NCBI RefSeq assembly: GCF_002911695.1
Contig: NZ_PQBS01000004.1
Location: 1 to 64,000, forward strand
Origin: Gracilimonas amylolytica
GTDB taxonomy: Bacteria; Bacteroidota; Rhodothermia; Balneolales; Balneolaceae
Reading direction: 5' to 3'
DNA length: 64,000 nt
The translations under genes and the position numbers were made by a program. The notes beneath the pieces were generated by a model. It saw only the letters and a list, made by a program, of their open reading frames with translations, had not been told where the DNA came from and searched no databases. This document shows, in pieces, positions 36,182-45,698 of this stretch (its first letter is position 1; each line of letters begins with the position of its first letter).

Positions 36182-37696
36182 ATGACTATGGAGTTTCTGA
36201 AAACACTAGGAATTGAAGGCATTAATCCTGGCACAAGTACAGGGCGCAAACATATTGAAAGCAAGGAAACCATCAGCAGTTTCACCCCTACTAATGGTGA
36301 GAAGATCGCTACAGTTGGCGTCACGTCAAGAGAACAATATGACCGCGTGGTTGAAGAAGCTCAAAAAGCCTATCAGGTTTGGAGTAACATGCCTGCTCCC
36401 CAGCGTGGAGAGATCGTTCGTCAGATCGGACAAAAATTACGTGAATACAAGGAACCACTTGGAAAACTGGTTACCTATGAGATGGGTAAGATCTATCAGG
36501 AAGGCTTGGGTGAAGTTCAGGAAATGATCGACATCTGTGATTTTGCAGTAGGTCAGTCGCGCATGCTTTACGGGAAGACCATGCATAGTGAGCGTCCTGA
36601 ACACAGAATGTACGAGCAATGGCATCCACTTGGAATTGTTGGCATCATCTCAGCCTTTAACTTTCCGGTTGCCGTTTGGAGCTGGAACGCTATGATTGCT
36701 GCCGTTTGTGGTAACGTGATGATCTGGAAAGGTTCAGAGAAAACTCCTCTTTGCGGAGTCGCAGTTCAGAAGATCGTCGCTAAAGTTTTGAAGGAAAATG
36801 ATCTTCCTGAAGGAATATTTAACCTGGTAACCGGAGACCGTCAGGTAGGTGAATGGATGACCGAAGATACCCGTATTCCACTTATTTCGGCTACCGGCTC
36901 TATCCGTATGGGTAAAGAGGTAGGAAAAACGGTCGCATCCCGATTAGGTAAAACGATCCTTGAACTCGGTGGAAACAACGCCATCATCATTTCTGAACAT
37001 GCAGATATCGAAATGGCGATACGTGCCACCGTATTTGGAGCCGTGGGAACCTGTGGTCAGCGTTGTACTTCCACACGTCGTTTGATCATCCATGAATCAG
37101 TATATGATCAGGTTAAAGAACGACTGATGAATATTTATGACAACATCACGATCGGTGATCCTTTGGAGGAAACCACATTGGTTGGGCCAATGATCGATCA
37201 GGATGCCATCAACAACATGCAAAATGCATTGAAAGAGATCGAAAAAGAAGGCGGTAAAGTCATCTACGGTGGCGATGTTCTTGAAGAAGATGGATTTTAC
37301 GTACGGCCGGCTTTAGCAGAAGTTGAAAATCACTATGAGATCGTTCAGGAAGAAACCTTTGCACCAATTCTCTACCTGATGAAGTTCAAAGACATGGATG
37401 AAGCTATTGCCATGCATAACGGTGTAAAACAAGGACTCAGTTCAGCCATGTTCACATTGAATATGCGTGAAGCTGAAACCTTCCTAAGTGCCCGCGGCTC
37501 TGATTGTGGGATCGCCAATATCAATATTGGTACCAGCGGTGCTGAAATTGGTGGTGCCTTTGGTGGTGAGAAAGAAACCGGTGGCGGACGTGAATCCGGT
37601 TCTGATGCTTGGAAAGCTTACATGCGTCGCCAAACCAATACCATGAACTGGGGTGATTCTTTGCCACTGGCTCAGGGCATCGACTTCGACGTTTAA
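36182..37696 (+). CDS. Aldehyde dehydrogenase, ALDH7-type
   Basis: NAD-dependent oxidation of an aldehyde to the acid, 504 residues. The nucleophile is Cys295 in GTCGQRCTSTRR and the general base lies in LELGGNN. The N-terminal sequence (GTSTGRKHIES; HSERPEHRMYEQWHPLGIVGIISAFNFP) matches the antiquitin/alpha-aminoadipic semialdehyde (piperideine-6-carboxylate) dehydrogenase group, pointing to lysine degradation, though no other pathway genes are near. A TATCTTTA box lies at 36152-36159, 23 bases upstream. A palindrome follows the stop. Confidence 0.9.
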   Translation: MTMEFLKTLGIEGINPGTSTGRKHIESKETISSFTPTNGEKIATVGVTSREQYDRVVEEAQKAYQVWSNMPAPQRGEIVRQIGQKLREYKEPLGKLVTYEMGKIYQEGLGEVQEMIDICDFAVGQSRMLYGKTMHSERPEHRMYEQWHPLGIVGIISAFNFPVAVWSWNAMIAAVCGNVMIWKGSEKTPLCGVAVQKIVAKVLKENDLPEGIFNLVTGDRQVGEWMTEDTRIPLISATGSIRMGKEVGKTVASRLGKTILELGGNNAIIISEHADIEMAIRATVFGAVGTCGQRCTSTRRLIIHESVYDQVKERLMNIYDNITIGDPLEETTLVGPMIDQDAINNMQNALKEIEKEGGKVIYGGDVLEEDGFYVRPALAEVENHYEIVQEETFAPILYLMKFKDMDEAIAMHNGVKQGLSSAMFTLNMREAETFLSARGSDCGIANINIGTSGAEIGGAFGGEKETGGGRESGSDAWKAYMRRQTNTMNWGDSLPLAQGIDFDV

Positions 37697-37713
37697 TGAT
37701 TTGTAATTAATAA

Positions 37714-37749
37714 TAATGTAGGGACACTAGATCTTGTGTCCCTACATTA
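37714..37749. terminator. Palindrome with GATCTT loop, copy 2
   Basis: taatgtagggacac is perfectly complementary to gtgtccctacatta (14 bp). The loop tagatctt shares gatctt with 16983-17018, and the outer stem taatgtag is the same, while two stem pairs differ in a compensated way. It lies between convergent genes and may stop transcription from both. Confidence 0.65.
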
Positions 37750-37762
37750 ATTTATTTCTTCT

Positions 37763-38347
37763 CTAATTATGCTTGATCTCGGTTCCTAATACCTTCAGGA
37801 ACTCGGCCAGCCATTTTTGATGTCCGGGCCATGCCGGTGAGGTTACCAGATTTCCATCAACTACGGCTTCAGTAGGCTGAACCTCTTTATAGTTAGCCCC
37901 ACAGGCCTCCATTTCAGGACCACAGGCCGGATAAGCGGTCAGTGTTTTCCCTTCTATCCCACCGGTTCTGGCAAATATCTGTAGGCCGTGGCAAATGGCT
38001 GCAATCGGTTTATCCTCATCCAGAAAATGTTTGACCTTAGACACCACTTCATCATTCAATCTGAGATATTCAGGAGCTCTCCCTCCCGGCAGAACCAAGG
38101 CATCGTAATCTTCCGGATCGGCTTTGTCAAAATCATAGTTGAGCGTAAAATTATGCCCTTGCAGTTCTTTATAGGTTTGATCTCCTACAAAATCATGAAC
38201 GGCCGTTGGGCAGGTATCTCCCTTTTTCTTATCAGGACAGACGGCATGGACTTCATGCCCAACCATCTGCAAGGCCTGAAACGGCACCATGATCTCAAGG
38301 TCTTCTCCATAGTCTCCAACGATCATCAATATTTTCTTAGCTGCCAT
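37763..38347 (-). CDS. DJ-1/PfpI family protein
   Basis: A 194-residue protein of the class I glutamine amidotransferase-like DJ-1/PfpI family. The nucleophile-elbow cysteine is Cys119 in [10 protein letters not shown], with His120 next to it, and [13 protein letters not shown] (about 85-97) supplies the conserved acidic region. Members act as protein or nucleotide deglycases, proteases or stress proteins, and the sequence does not distinguish among these. Single gene on the minus strand. Confidence 0.9.
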   Translation of the reverse strand: MAAKKILMIVGDYGEDLEIMVPFQALQMVGHEVHAVCPDKKKGDTCPTAVHDFVGDQTYKELQGHNFTLNYDFDKADPEDYDALVLPGGRAPEYLRLNDEVVSKVKHFLDEDKPIAAICHGLQIFARTGGIEGKTLTAYPACGPEMEACGANYKEVQPTEAVVDGNLVTSPAWPGHQKWLAEFLKVLGTEIKHN

Positions 38348-38453
38348 AATGGTACTCCTGTTTTTATTGCGATTGTATCTTTTATAATGTATTTCAGGTT
38401 TAAAAGGTTCTTTTGTAGCTGATAAAATGCTGTGTTTTGAAAATTACCCTATA

Positions 38454-38497
38454 CCCTTCCCGCAGCCTCAGGATGCATCGTGAGGCTACGGGAAGGG
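38454..38497. repeat. 17-bp palindrome with one mismatch
   Basis: cccttcccg and agcctca on the left pair with tgaggct and cgggaaggg on the right, separated by one mismatched position. It lies just before a small membrane-protein gene and supports placing that gene's start downstream at 38524. Confidence 0.6.
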
Positions 38498-38523
38498 AAA
38501 GATGTGGGATTAAATTTTGTACC

Positions 38524-38769
38524 ATGAAAATAAAAATACCCTCAAAGGAAGAACATAAAAAGAATCAGAAAAGAAAACGGATAAGTGGCCTATCCGGTCT
38601 GCTTTTTGGGTTTAGCTTTTTTGGATTAGCCGGGATCAGGATCTTCCGATATGGCTTTGATGAAGTAGAGACCTATACCTGGGTTGCGCTTGGTTTTGGT
38701 GTTTTCTCTTTTGGTTGGTTAGCTTTTAATTATGGCGAAGCTTTTTGGAACACACTCTTCAGATATTAA
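38524..38769 (+). CDS. Small two-helix membrane protein
   Basis: An 81-residue protein with a basic N-terminus (KEEHKKNQKRKRIS) and two hydrophobic segments (about 23-42 and 52-68), so both ends probably face the cytoplasm. The family is not recognised. The start at 38524 is favoured over 38437 because the extra residues would be coded by a palindromic repeat. A bidirectional terminator follows. Confidence 0.65.
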   Translation: MKIKIPSKEEHKKNQKRKRISGLSGLLFGFSFFGLAGIRIFRYGFDEVETYTWVALGFGVFSFGWLAFNYGEAFWNTLFRY

Positions 38770-38778
38770 AAGCATAAA

Positions 38779-38811
38779 AAAACCCCGTCCATAAAATATG
38801 CACGGGGTTTA
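38779..38811. terminator. Bidirectional terminator
   Basis: aaaccccgt pairs with acggggttt and is bordered by A-rich and T-rich runs on both sides, serving the small membrane-protein gene (plus) and hppA (minus), whose stops lie 10 and 21 bases away. Confidence 0.85.
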
Positions 38812-38831
38812 AATTTTTAGCTGACTAAGCT

Positions 38832-41057
38832 TTAGATCATAGTAGCAATTACAAGAGCTACTACTGACATCAGCTTAAGCAGGATGTTCAGTGAAGGACC
38901 GGAAGTATCCTTGAAAGGATCACCAACCGTATCTCCAACTACACCGGCCTTGTGAGGCTCAGAGCCTTTTCCATATTCAACACCGTCGATGGTCACGCCT
39001 TCCTCGATCATCTTCTTGGCGTTATCCCAGGCACCACCGGCATTAGACTGAAACAGAGCCATAAGTACACCTGCAGAGGTTACACCGGCGAGAAGCCCAC
39101 CCAGCATCTGAGCACCCAGCGTAGGGTCATCACTGATGAAGCCCGGTACAAATCCAAACAATACCGGTACTACAACCGCCAAGGTTCCCGGAAGAACCAT
39201 TTCACGGATAGAAGCAGCTGTTGAGATCTCAACACACTTCTCATACTCAGCTTTTCCATCGGCCGCTTCAAATGCAGCACGATCTTCTTCTGACCAGTCT
39301 GCCAGCTTTTTGCCTTCATTATTGTTCATGGCAGTTAAAGCTTTCTTCAACTCAGGAATATCCTTGAACTGACGACGAACTTCCTCGATCATACTCATAG
39401 CAGCACGTCCCACAGCATTCATAGAAAGTGCTGAGAAAAGGAACGGTAACATCGCTCCAATAAACAACGCAGCCATTACAGATGGGGAAGTAATATCAAT
39501 GCCCATCAATTGGGTTTCATGAGTAGCATTGTAGGCTGTAATAAACGCAGCAAACAGGGCCAATGCGGTAAGAGCCGCAGAACCGATGGCAAAACCTTTA
39601 CCAATTGCCGCGGTTGTATTACCAACAGCATCCAGCTTATCAGTACGCTCTCGTACTTCTCCTGGAAGTTCTGCCATTTCAGCAATCCCACCGGCGTTAT
39701 CAGAGATCGGGCCATAAGCATCAACAGCCAGCTGAATACCAGTGTTAGAAAGCATTCCAACAGCCGCGATCGCAATACCGTAAAGACCGGCAAATTCGTA
39801 GGCACCAATAATTGCAAGCGCAATGATGATGATCGGGATTGCCGTTGAGATCATTCCCACACCAAGACCGGCAATAATATTCGTTGCAGAACCTGTCACA
39901 GATTGTTTCACAATAGACCATACCGGTTTAGTTCCGGTTCCTGTGTAATGCTCTGTAATAAGACCAATTGAAAGTCCGGCAGCCAATCCAAAGATGGTAG
40001 CCCAGAATACACCGGTACTGCTATATACTTCACCGTTGAATGTCCATGTTTCAGGCAACATCCAGGTGATGATAAAGAAAGAGGCTACCAACATGACAGC
40101 AGCAGACAAAAACTCACCCAGGTTAAGGGCTTTTTGTGGATCACCACCTTCTTTAACACGTACAAAGAAGGTTCCCATGATGGAAGTCAGAATTCCAACA
40201 CCTGCCAGAACTAATGGCAGGATCACAGCGGAAAGACCATTAAAGGCATCTGCCCATGCAGCACCATCTATAGTGGCACCCGCAATAAAAGCAGCACCCA
40301 ATACCATAGTACCAATAATTGAACCTACATAAGATTCGAAAAGGTCAGCACCCATTCCGGCTACGTCACCTACATTGTCACCCACATTATCTGCAATGGT
40401 TGCAGGATTTAAAGGGTGATCTTCAGGAATACCGGCTTCAACTTTACCTACAAGGTCAGCGCCAACATCAGCGGCTTTGGTATAAATACCACCGCCCACA
40501 CGTGCAAACAGAGCAATGGATGAAGCTCCAAATGAGAAACCGGTTACAACGGCCAGTACTTTATTTACGGCTCCGGCTCCTTCAAGTCCAAAGTGCATTC
40601 CAAAGATGATGAACAGCAAACTCAATCCAAGAACTCCAAGGCCAACTACACCAAGACCCATAACAGATCCACCGGCAAACGCAACTTCAAGACCTTTACC
40701 AAGGCTTGTACGCGCTGCATGTGTTGTTCTGACATTAGCTTTAGTGGCAACTTTCATACCAATAAAACCGGCTAATCCGGAACAAATAGCTCCTACAACA
40801 AATGATATGGCTACCATCCAGCTGGAAGTGGTAGGGTCGGCACTGAATGCAAGAAGTACAGCTACCACACCTACAAAAATGGCCAGTACGCGATATTCGG
40901 CTTTAAGAAAGGCCATGGCGCCACTTGCAATACTTTTGCTAATGCGCTCCATGCGTTCTGTTCCAATTTCCTGTTTTGATACCCAGGATGTTTTAAAGAT
41001 GGTGTACAGAAGTGCGATCACTCCGGCCACCGGTATAAAATAGATTATGTTATCCAT
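38832..41057 (-). CDS. hppA: Membrane pyrophosphatase, K+-dependent, probably Na+-pumping
   Basis: Integral membrane pyrophosphatase (741 residues, about 16 helices) that couples pyrophosphate hydrolysis to ion export. The substrate site is in [20 protein letters not shown] (about 188-207) and [24 protein letters not shown] (479-484), with Ala rather than Lys, marks the K+-dependent type. The ion-gate glutamate sits in DLFESY (Glu241), the position found in Na+-pumping enzymes such as that of Thermotoga, rather than one turn later as in H+ pumps; Na+ transport is therefore inferred. It is the last gene of the prs-rplY-pth-hppA run; pyrophosphate from PRPP use and translation would feed it. 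Confidence 0.94.
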   Translation of the reverse strand: MDNIIYFIPVAGVIALLYTIFKTSWVSKQEIGTERMERISKSIASGAMAFLKAEYRVLAIFVGVVAVLLAFSADPTTSSWMVAISFVVGAICSGLAGFIGMKVATKANVRTTHAARTSLGKGLEVAFAGGSVMGLGVVGLGVLGLSLLFIIFGMHFGLEGAGAVNKVLAVVTGFSFGASSIALFARVGGGIYTKAADVGADLVGKVEAGIPEDHPLNPATIADNVGDNVGDVAGMGADLFESYVGSIIGTMVLGAAFIAGATIDGAAWADAFNGLSAVILPLVLAGVGILTSIMGTFFVRVKEGGDPQKALNLGEFLSAAVMLVASFFIITWMLPETWTFNGEVYSSTGVFWATIFGLAAGLSIGLITEHYTGTGTKPVWSIVKQSVTGSATNIIAGLGVGMISTAIPIIIIALAIIGAYEFAGLYGIAIAAVGMLSNTGIQLAVDAYGPISDNAGGIAEMAELPGEVRERTDKLDAVGNTTAAIGKGFAIGSAALTALALFAAFITAYNATHETQLMGIDITSPSVMAALFIGAMLPFLFSALSMNAVGRAAMSMIEEVRRQFKDIPELKKALTAMNNNEGKKLADWSEEDRAAFEAADGKAEYEKCVEISTAASIREMVLPGTLAVVVPVLFGFVPGFISDDPTLGAQMLGGLLAGVTSAGVLMALFQSNAGGAWDNAKKMIEEGVTIDGVEYGKGSEPHKAGVVGDTVGDPFKDTSGPSLNILLKLMSVVALVIATMI

Positions 41058-41108
41058 TGTTTCCCGTTACGTAGTTAAAGTTCAATAAGTCGGTTAAGAG
41101 ACCTATGG

Positions 41109-41666
41109 TTAATTAAATTGATTCATTGTTTTCTGAATGCCTTCACGTACAAAATATAGTGAGGCATCATGGGCTTTTTGCAAGCCTTCTTCTAAATACT
41201 TCTGATCTGTTTTTTTAAATGGTGATAACACAAAATCGACCTGTTTTCCTCTTGGAAAATCGTTTCCGATCCCAAAACGCAAACGGGGAAATTCTCGGCT
41301 CCCCAACAGATCAATGATGTTTTGAATACCATTATGGCCACCGGCACTGCCTGTGGCCTTTAGCCTGACATCCCCTACCTCAAGGTTGAGGTCGTCATAA
41401 ACGATCAGGCAATGATCTATTTCAGTTTTATATGTTGAAAGAGCTTTTCGCACAGCCAACCCACTTCGGTTCATGTATGTGGTGGGTTTGATCAGAATAA
41501 CATTTCTGCCTCTGTGCCTGCCCTCTGCAACCACAAAAGGCCCGTCACCCGGGCCAAATGTAATAGAAAGCGTCTCAGCTAATGCATCAACAACTTCAAA
41601 ACCTATATTGTGGCGTGTTCCATCATACTCTTGTCCAACATTTCCTAATCCTACAATAATGGACAT
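41109..41666 (-). CDS. pth: Peptidyl-tRNA hydrolase
   Basis: Releases tRNA from prematurely dropped peptidyl-tRNA. The catalytic His19 lies in GTRHNIGFEV, and TTYMNRSG and YDDLNLEVG are the usual substrate-binding motifs. Length of 185 residues is normal. It follows rplY by 39 bases on the same strand, in the order prs-rplY-pth that is common in many bacteria. Confidence 0.96.
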   Translation of the reverse strand: MSIIVGLGNVGQEYDGTRHNIGFEVVDALAETLSITFGPGDGPFVVAEGRHRGRNVILIKPTTYMNRSGLAVRKALSTYKTEIDHCLIVYDDLNLEVGDVRLKATGSAGGHNGIQNIIDLLGSREFPRLRFGIGNDFPRGKQVDFVLSPFKKTDQKYLEEGLQKAHDASLYFVREGIQKTMNQFN

Positions 41667-41705
41667 GGTTTCGGAACACGTTTATGTTAGTGAATAACTT
41701 TGGAT

Positions 41706-42419
41706 CTATTCCTCAGTTGATTCTTCTTCATCACCTTCTGCGCCTTCAGCAGCTTCACCTTCAGCCACTTCTTCGCCTTCAGCAACCGCTTCACCTTCAG
41801 CCACTTCTTCTTCAGCAGCCTCATCCGTAACACCTGACACAAGGTTTTCGAGGAAGTCGGCTCCTTTTGGAGGACGAATGGTTACGATCGTTCTGCTCAT
41901 ATCATCCAAAGGAATAATTCCTTCCAGATCCAGGTCTGAGATATGCAGAGACTGGCCAATTTGCAGTGGTGTGATGTCTAATTCAAATTCTGCCGGAATA
42001 GCCTCAGGAAGTACACGAATTCTCACAAAATTCATTGGTTTGAACACACGACCACCATTTTCAACAACGCCTTTTGCGTTACCGGTAATTTTGATCGGCA
42101 CCCTGAGTGTTACCTTATGCTTGTCAGCAAGCACATAAAAATCGGCATGAACAATGCGATCCGTAACAGGATCAAATTCCGTTCTTTTCAGGAGCGTTTT
42201 ATAGGTCTTACCATCTACGGTAAGTTCCTGAAGCTTGGTCTGTGGTTTTCTGAGGATCTTTTCTAATTCCAGTTCATCTACAGAAAAATGGATATTCTCT
42301 TCAACTTCCGGTCCATAGAGTACTGCAGGAACACGTAGTTCTTCGCGAAGCGCCTTATTGGCTTGCTTACTGGTCTCTCTGATTGTTCCTTCAAGTTTTA
42401 CTAATTCTGGGTATGCCAT
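41706..42419 (-). CDS. rplY: 50S ribosomal protein L25/CTC
   Basis: Binds 5S rRNA. The 237-residue CTC form has the N-terminal L25 domain (about 1-95; VPAVLYGPEVEENIHFSVDELE) and the C-terminal TL5-type domain (about 96-190). It ends in a long acidic tail of about 45 residues made mainly of repeated AEGE/EEVAEGE units, coded by near-repetitive DNA at 41708-41830. Such a tail is not needed for 5S binding and is a variable feature of the family. Between prs and pth. Confidence 0.95.
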   Translation of the reverse strand: MAYPELVKLEGTIRETSKQANKALREELRVPAVLYGPEVEENIHFSVDELELEKILRKPQTKLQELTVDGKTYKTLLKRTEFDPVTDRIVHADFYVLADKHKVTLRVPIKITGNAKGVVENGGRVFKPMNFVRIRVLPEAIPAEFELDITPLQIGQSLHISDLDLEGIIPLDDMSRTIVTIRPPKGADFLENLVSGVTDEAAEEEVAEGEAVAEGEEVAEGEAAEGAEGDEEESTEE

Positions 42420-42438
42420 AATGCGTTTACCTTAATCA

Positions 42439-43371
42439 TTAATTATCAAACAGTGCACTGATAGTGTCGTTAGTGTGAATACGTTGTATAGCTTCAGCAA
42501 AGATGTTCGCAACGCTCAGCACCTTGATCTTGTCGGAAGGCTGGCGCAGCTGAACAGTATCAGTTACTAACAACTCATCAATTGGCGAATCTTCGATTCG
42601 CTGAAATGCCGGTCCCGATAAGATCGGATGTGTACAAATAGCTTTAATGCTCAAAGCTCCTCTTTCCTTAAGAGCTGAAGCAGCATTTGTTAGTGTTCCG
42701 GCAGTGTCGATCAGATCATCGACGATTAACACATTCTTTCCTTCTACCTCACCGATCAAATTCATGATTTCTGATTCGTTGGCCTTTGGCCGCCTTTTGT
42801 CAATAAACGCCAGGGTTGCATCCAGTTTCTTGGAATAAGCCCTTGCCATTTTCAGACTTCCAACATCCGGTGCAACTACCACCAGATTGTCAATCGGGTT
42901 TGAGGTAAAATAATCAATAAAAGCCCTGCTGGCATATAAGTGATCCAACGGGATATCAAAAAAACCTTGTATCTGTGCTGCATGCAGATCCATTGTAAGA
43001 ATTCGATCAGCACCGGCCTGTACCAACAGGTTCGCCATCAGTTTTGAACCGATCGACACCCTGGGCTGATCCTTTCTGTCCTGCCGGGCATATCCAAAAT
43101 ATGGAATAACCGCAGTAACTCGCTTAACAGAAGCCCGCTTTGCAGCATCAAGCAGTAACAACAACTCGATGATGTTATCACCGGGAGGAGGAGTTGATTG
43201 AATCACAAAGATATCTTCCCCCCTGATGCTTTGCTCATACTTAACGTATTGCTCGCCGTCAGAAAATTTCTTTATGGTTACATCACCTAATGATGTCCCA
43301 TATTCTTCAGCAATTGCTCTTGCTAAAGCCGGGTTACTTGTGCCGGAAAATATCGCCAGGGGAGTGTCCAC
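42439..43371 (-). CDS. prs: Ribose-phosphate pyrophosphokinase
   Basis: Makes PRPP from ribose 5-phosphate and ATP for nucleotide, His and Trp synthesis. The 310 residues contain FVIQSTPPPGDNIIELL, the ATP-site region YFGYARQDRK, and the PRPP-binding loop VLIVDDLIDTAGTLTNAA. It leads prs-rplY-pth-hppA (gaps 19, 39 and 51 bases) and lies about 100 bases downstream of the tRNA-Gln gene on the same strand. Confidence 0.96.
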   Translation of the reverse strand: MDTPLAIFSGTSNPALARAIAEEYGTSLGDVTIKKFSDGEQYVKYEQSIRGEDIFVIQSTPPPGDNIIELLLLLDAAKRASVKRVTAVIPYFGYARQDRKDQPRVSIGSKLMANLLVQAGADRILTMDLHAAQIQGFFDIPLDHLYASRAFIDYFTSNPIDNLVVVAPDVGSLKMARAYSKKLDATLAFIDKRRPKANESEIMNLIGEVEGKNVLIVDDLIDTAGTLTNAASALKERGALSIKAICTHPILSGPAFQRIEDSPIDELLVTDTVQLRQPSDKIKVLSVANIFAEAIQRIHTNDTISALFDN

Positions 43372-43473
43372 TTTGCAGGCTTTCGATTCAGGTTATTTGT
43401 GAAGATATGATCTTCCAATTATTGATCAATAAACAAAAAGGATGGCTTTACAGTCATCCTTTCATAAATGTTG

Positions 43474-43544
43474 TTGCCCGGGGAGGATTCGAACCCCCAC
43501 TGACTGGACCAAAACCAGCTGTCCTGCCATTAGACGACCGGGCA
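43474..43544 (-). tRNA. tRNA-Gln (UUG)
   Basis: The minus-strand sequence folds into a standard cloverleaf: acceptor tgcccgg/ccgggca, anticodon stem ctgg/ccag with loop TTTTGGT giving anticodon TTG, and T arm gggggttcgaatcctcc. The discriminator is A; no CCA is encoded. It is just upstream of prs and probably co-transcribed. Confidence 0.95.
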
Positions 43545-43592
43545 TTTCATGTCATTGACAGACTCCAAAGATAGAAATCACTTTAAAAGCAA

Positions 43593-44762
43593 TCAAGACT
43601 GAATCGCATTTTTTAAAACAAAACATTCTGAACACCTTCTGGGCCTGCAATATGATTTTAATTGATGGATAGCACCTAATTTCCTGCTATAATGTTTTTC
43701 ATTCAACGGCAGTGTATTAAATTTTTTCAGCAATGATTTTGGAATTGGCGTTTTAAGTTCTTTCCAGGCTGTGCGAACTTCCGCCTTCAAAGTGTTATGA
43801 GCAAACAACATTCCTAACACATAGAGTGATGGCAGATAAACGGTCCCGAATAAGATCTTCATTCTGGATGAGCGCTCTAAATTGTAGCGTTTACCCCATT
43901 TATCCCACAGGTCAATTTGACTGCCATCCTTACTCAGAAAGGCCTCAAAGGGTGTGTTTAATATTTCATATGATATCTGAACCGCTTGCTTGATCCTTAT
44001 TTTTGGATGATTTGCAGGCCTCACCCCTTTTAAGTTCCAGATCAGGTCGGAACTTTCAATTAACCCGGCCTCCCTCATGGCAAGATCGACCCCCAAATCG
44101 ATTCGCTCGCCACTCCAGGTTGCAAGCAATCTTTCTCCGGTAACTTTCATCGCTGCCCGGTTGTGCGCGATCCCCAAACCATCCCACACTGAAAGGATCA
44201 GTGCTTTTTTCCAGGCCTTTGAGGGTACCATTTCCGGATCATACATAGCGAGAATATCGTCAGCCTTCTTTTCCAGATATTCTGAATGTGCTTTATCCAG
44301 TTGCTCCCGAAATACTTCTTCAGAAATAAAATTAACATTTCCTGAACATGGTAAATCCGACTGATTCTCAAAGCTTTGCAGAAAGACCTTTAAGTTTGAG
44401 GAGAGATACCTCCCTAAATTAAGTAGATATGGCTTGCTACCGTTTTGGGACTCTACTTCGCTGACCTTTCCGTTAGCAACCACATGTAAAAACACGTTGT
44501 TGTAGTTAGCATCAAGGTGATGATTATGGTTATACCAATCGTTAGCCTTCAGATGTAATTCAACATCACCATGCCAAACCAGATCGTCAATAACAATTTT
44601 GGCAAACTTAAAATCGGGTCCATCCGTGGCATTAAGGTCCCCCGGATCAAGGATCTGCACTACTTTGCCACACTCGGTTCTCAAACCGCTAGTATCAAAC
44701 AACCCATTTTCCCAGATCCACTGAAGAAAAGCTTCCGAATATTGGAAACCCGCATCAACCAT
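43593..44762 (-). CDS. DUF2851 family protein
   Basis: A 389-residue conserved protein of Bacteroidota-type genomes with unknown function. The N-terminal half has the family-like stretch DPGDLNATDGPDFKFAKIVIDD followed by WHGDVELHLKANDWYNHNHHLD, His-rich and reminiscent of a metal-dependent nuclease-like fold. The end holds CRPRRCSECFVLK, three closely spaced cysteines that could bind metal. It overlaps the upstream YtxH gene by eight bases, so the two are probably co-translated. Confidence 0.88.
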   Translation of the reverse strand: MVDAGFQYSEAFLQWIWENGLFDTSGLRTECGKVVQILDPGDLNATDGPDFKFAKIVIDDLVWHGDVELHLKANDWYNHNHHLDANYNNVFLHVVANGKVSEVESQNGSKPYLLNLGRYLSSNLKVFLQSFENQSDLPCSGNVNFISEEVFREQLDKAHSEYLEKKADDILAMYDPEMVPSKAWKKALILSVWDGLGIAHNRAAMKVTGERLLATWSGERIDLGVDLAMREAGLIESSDLIWNLKGVRPANHPKIRIKQAVQISYEILNTPFEAFLSKDGSQIDLWDKWGKRYNLERSSRMKILFGTVYLPSLYVLGMLFAHNTLKAEVRTAWKELKTPIPKSLLKKFNTLPLNEKHYSRKLGAIHQLKSYCRPRRCSECFVLKNAIQS

Positions 44763-45066
44763 GTTTGGTGATCTCTTCTATCTCCTCATCTTCTGAGAAG
44801 TCCAGATCTTCAGTCGCTTCATATAGGTCAGGCAGAGAATCTTTCATGGATTTTTTGATCCCTTCAGAAAAACGGTCAATTCTTTTTTCACTATCCTCTT
44901 TGAGCTTTCGACCGGTTGTTTCAAGCCAGTGCCTGGTATCTTCACTTTGATCTTTTACCCACTTAATGTTTTCTCGTCCACTTTTAGGCGATAACACCAA
45001 GCCGGCCAAAATACCTCCGGCAAAGGCTGTCATCCCAACTAATAATGTTCCAATTCCTCTTTTCAT
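44755..45066 (-). CDS. YtxH domain protein
   Basis: A 103-residue membrane-associated protein with one N-terminal transmembrane segment (TLLVGMTAFAGGILAGLVLSP) followed by the SGREN motif and a charged, helical, coiled-coil-like tail ending in acidic residues. This is the YtxH/gas-vesicle-like small protein type often linked with envelope stress, with no known activity. It lies at the head of a two-gene unit with the DUF2851 gene. Confidence 0.88.
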   Translation of the reverse strand: MKRGIGTLLVGMTAFAGGILAGLVLSPKSGRENIKWVKDQSEDTRHWLETTGRKLKEDSEKRIDRFSEGIKKSMKDSLPDLYEATEDLDFSEDEEIEEITKHG

Positions 45067-45161
45067 ACCTCTCCCTCATTTCGGTTATGGTTAACACTGT
45101 TAAGGTAATAATTTCTCTGCATATTTTTGACAATGATTTTAACACTAAGTATAGAAAACAT

Positions 45162-45169
45162 TACCTTTG
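45162..45169 (+). promoter_or_regulatory. Candidate -7 element for the phosphoribosyltransferase operon
   Basis: TACCTTTG fits TAnnTTTG and lies 21 bases before the start codon. TTTT occurs 21 bases further upstream as a weak -33 element. Confidence 0.35.
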
Positions 45170-45190
45170 GTTTAATTTAAAATACAGACT

Positions 45191-45685
45191 ATGAGCAAAC
45201 AATTTACTTTGATGGACCGGGCGAGAATTGTTCGCACATTAAAACGCCTGGCAATTCAGATATTGGAAAAATCATCTACCGGGGAAGACCTGGTTATTAT
45301 CGGACTGAATGAACGGGGTTTGACAACAGCCAAAGAGATCGCTGCTGACATTTCTGCGATCATTGAGGAAAATGTGACCGTCCACAATTATAACATTGCG
45401 GACAATAACCCTGGAAGTACCTTGCCGGACTGCAGTGACAAACAAGTGATACTTGTGGATGATGTGATCTTTTCGGGTAAAACCATGTTTGAAGCACTAT
45501 CAGCTGTAGCTTCGATCCATGATCCAAAATCTATCAGGATCGCAGTTCTGATTGATCGGGGGCACCGAAAATACCCGTTATCTGCAGACCTGACTGGAAT
45601 GACTGTGCCAACAAAACCCGGGGAACACATTGAAGTAATGCTCAAAGATTCAAAACTAAAAGAAGCGGTTCTTTTCAAAAATTAA
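45191..45685 (+). CDS. PyrR-like phosphoribosyltransferase
   Basis: A 164-residue type I phosphoribosyltransferase-fold protein. The PRPP loop VILVDDVIFSGKTMFEAL (about 86-103) and the N-terminal region resemble PyrR, the uracil phosphoribosyltransferase/regulator of pyrimidine genes. In non-Firmicutes such proteins may lack RNA-based regulation, so only the fold is sure. It starts a group of four plus-strand genes with very short gaps (13, -1 and 11 bases). Confidence 0.85.
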   Translation: MSKQFTLMDRARIVRTLKRLAIQILEKSSTGEDLVIIGLNERGLTTAKEIAADISAIIEENVTVHNYNIADNNPGSTLPDCSDKQVILVDDVIFSGKTMFEALSAVASIHDPKSIRIAVLIDRGHRKYPLSADLTGMTVPTKPGEHIEVMLKDSKLKEAVLFKN

Positions 45686-45698
45686 CGACAAAAAAATC

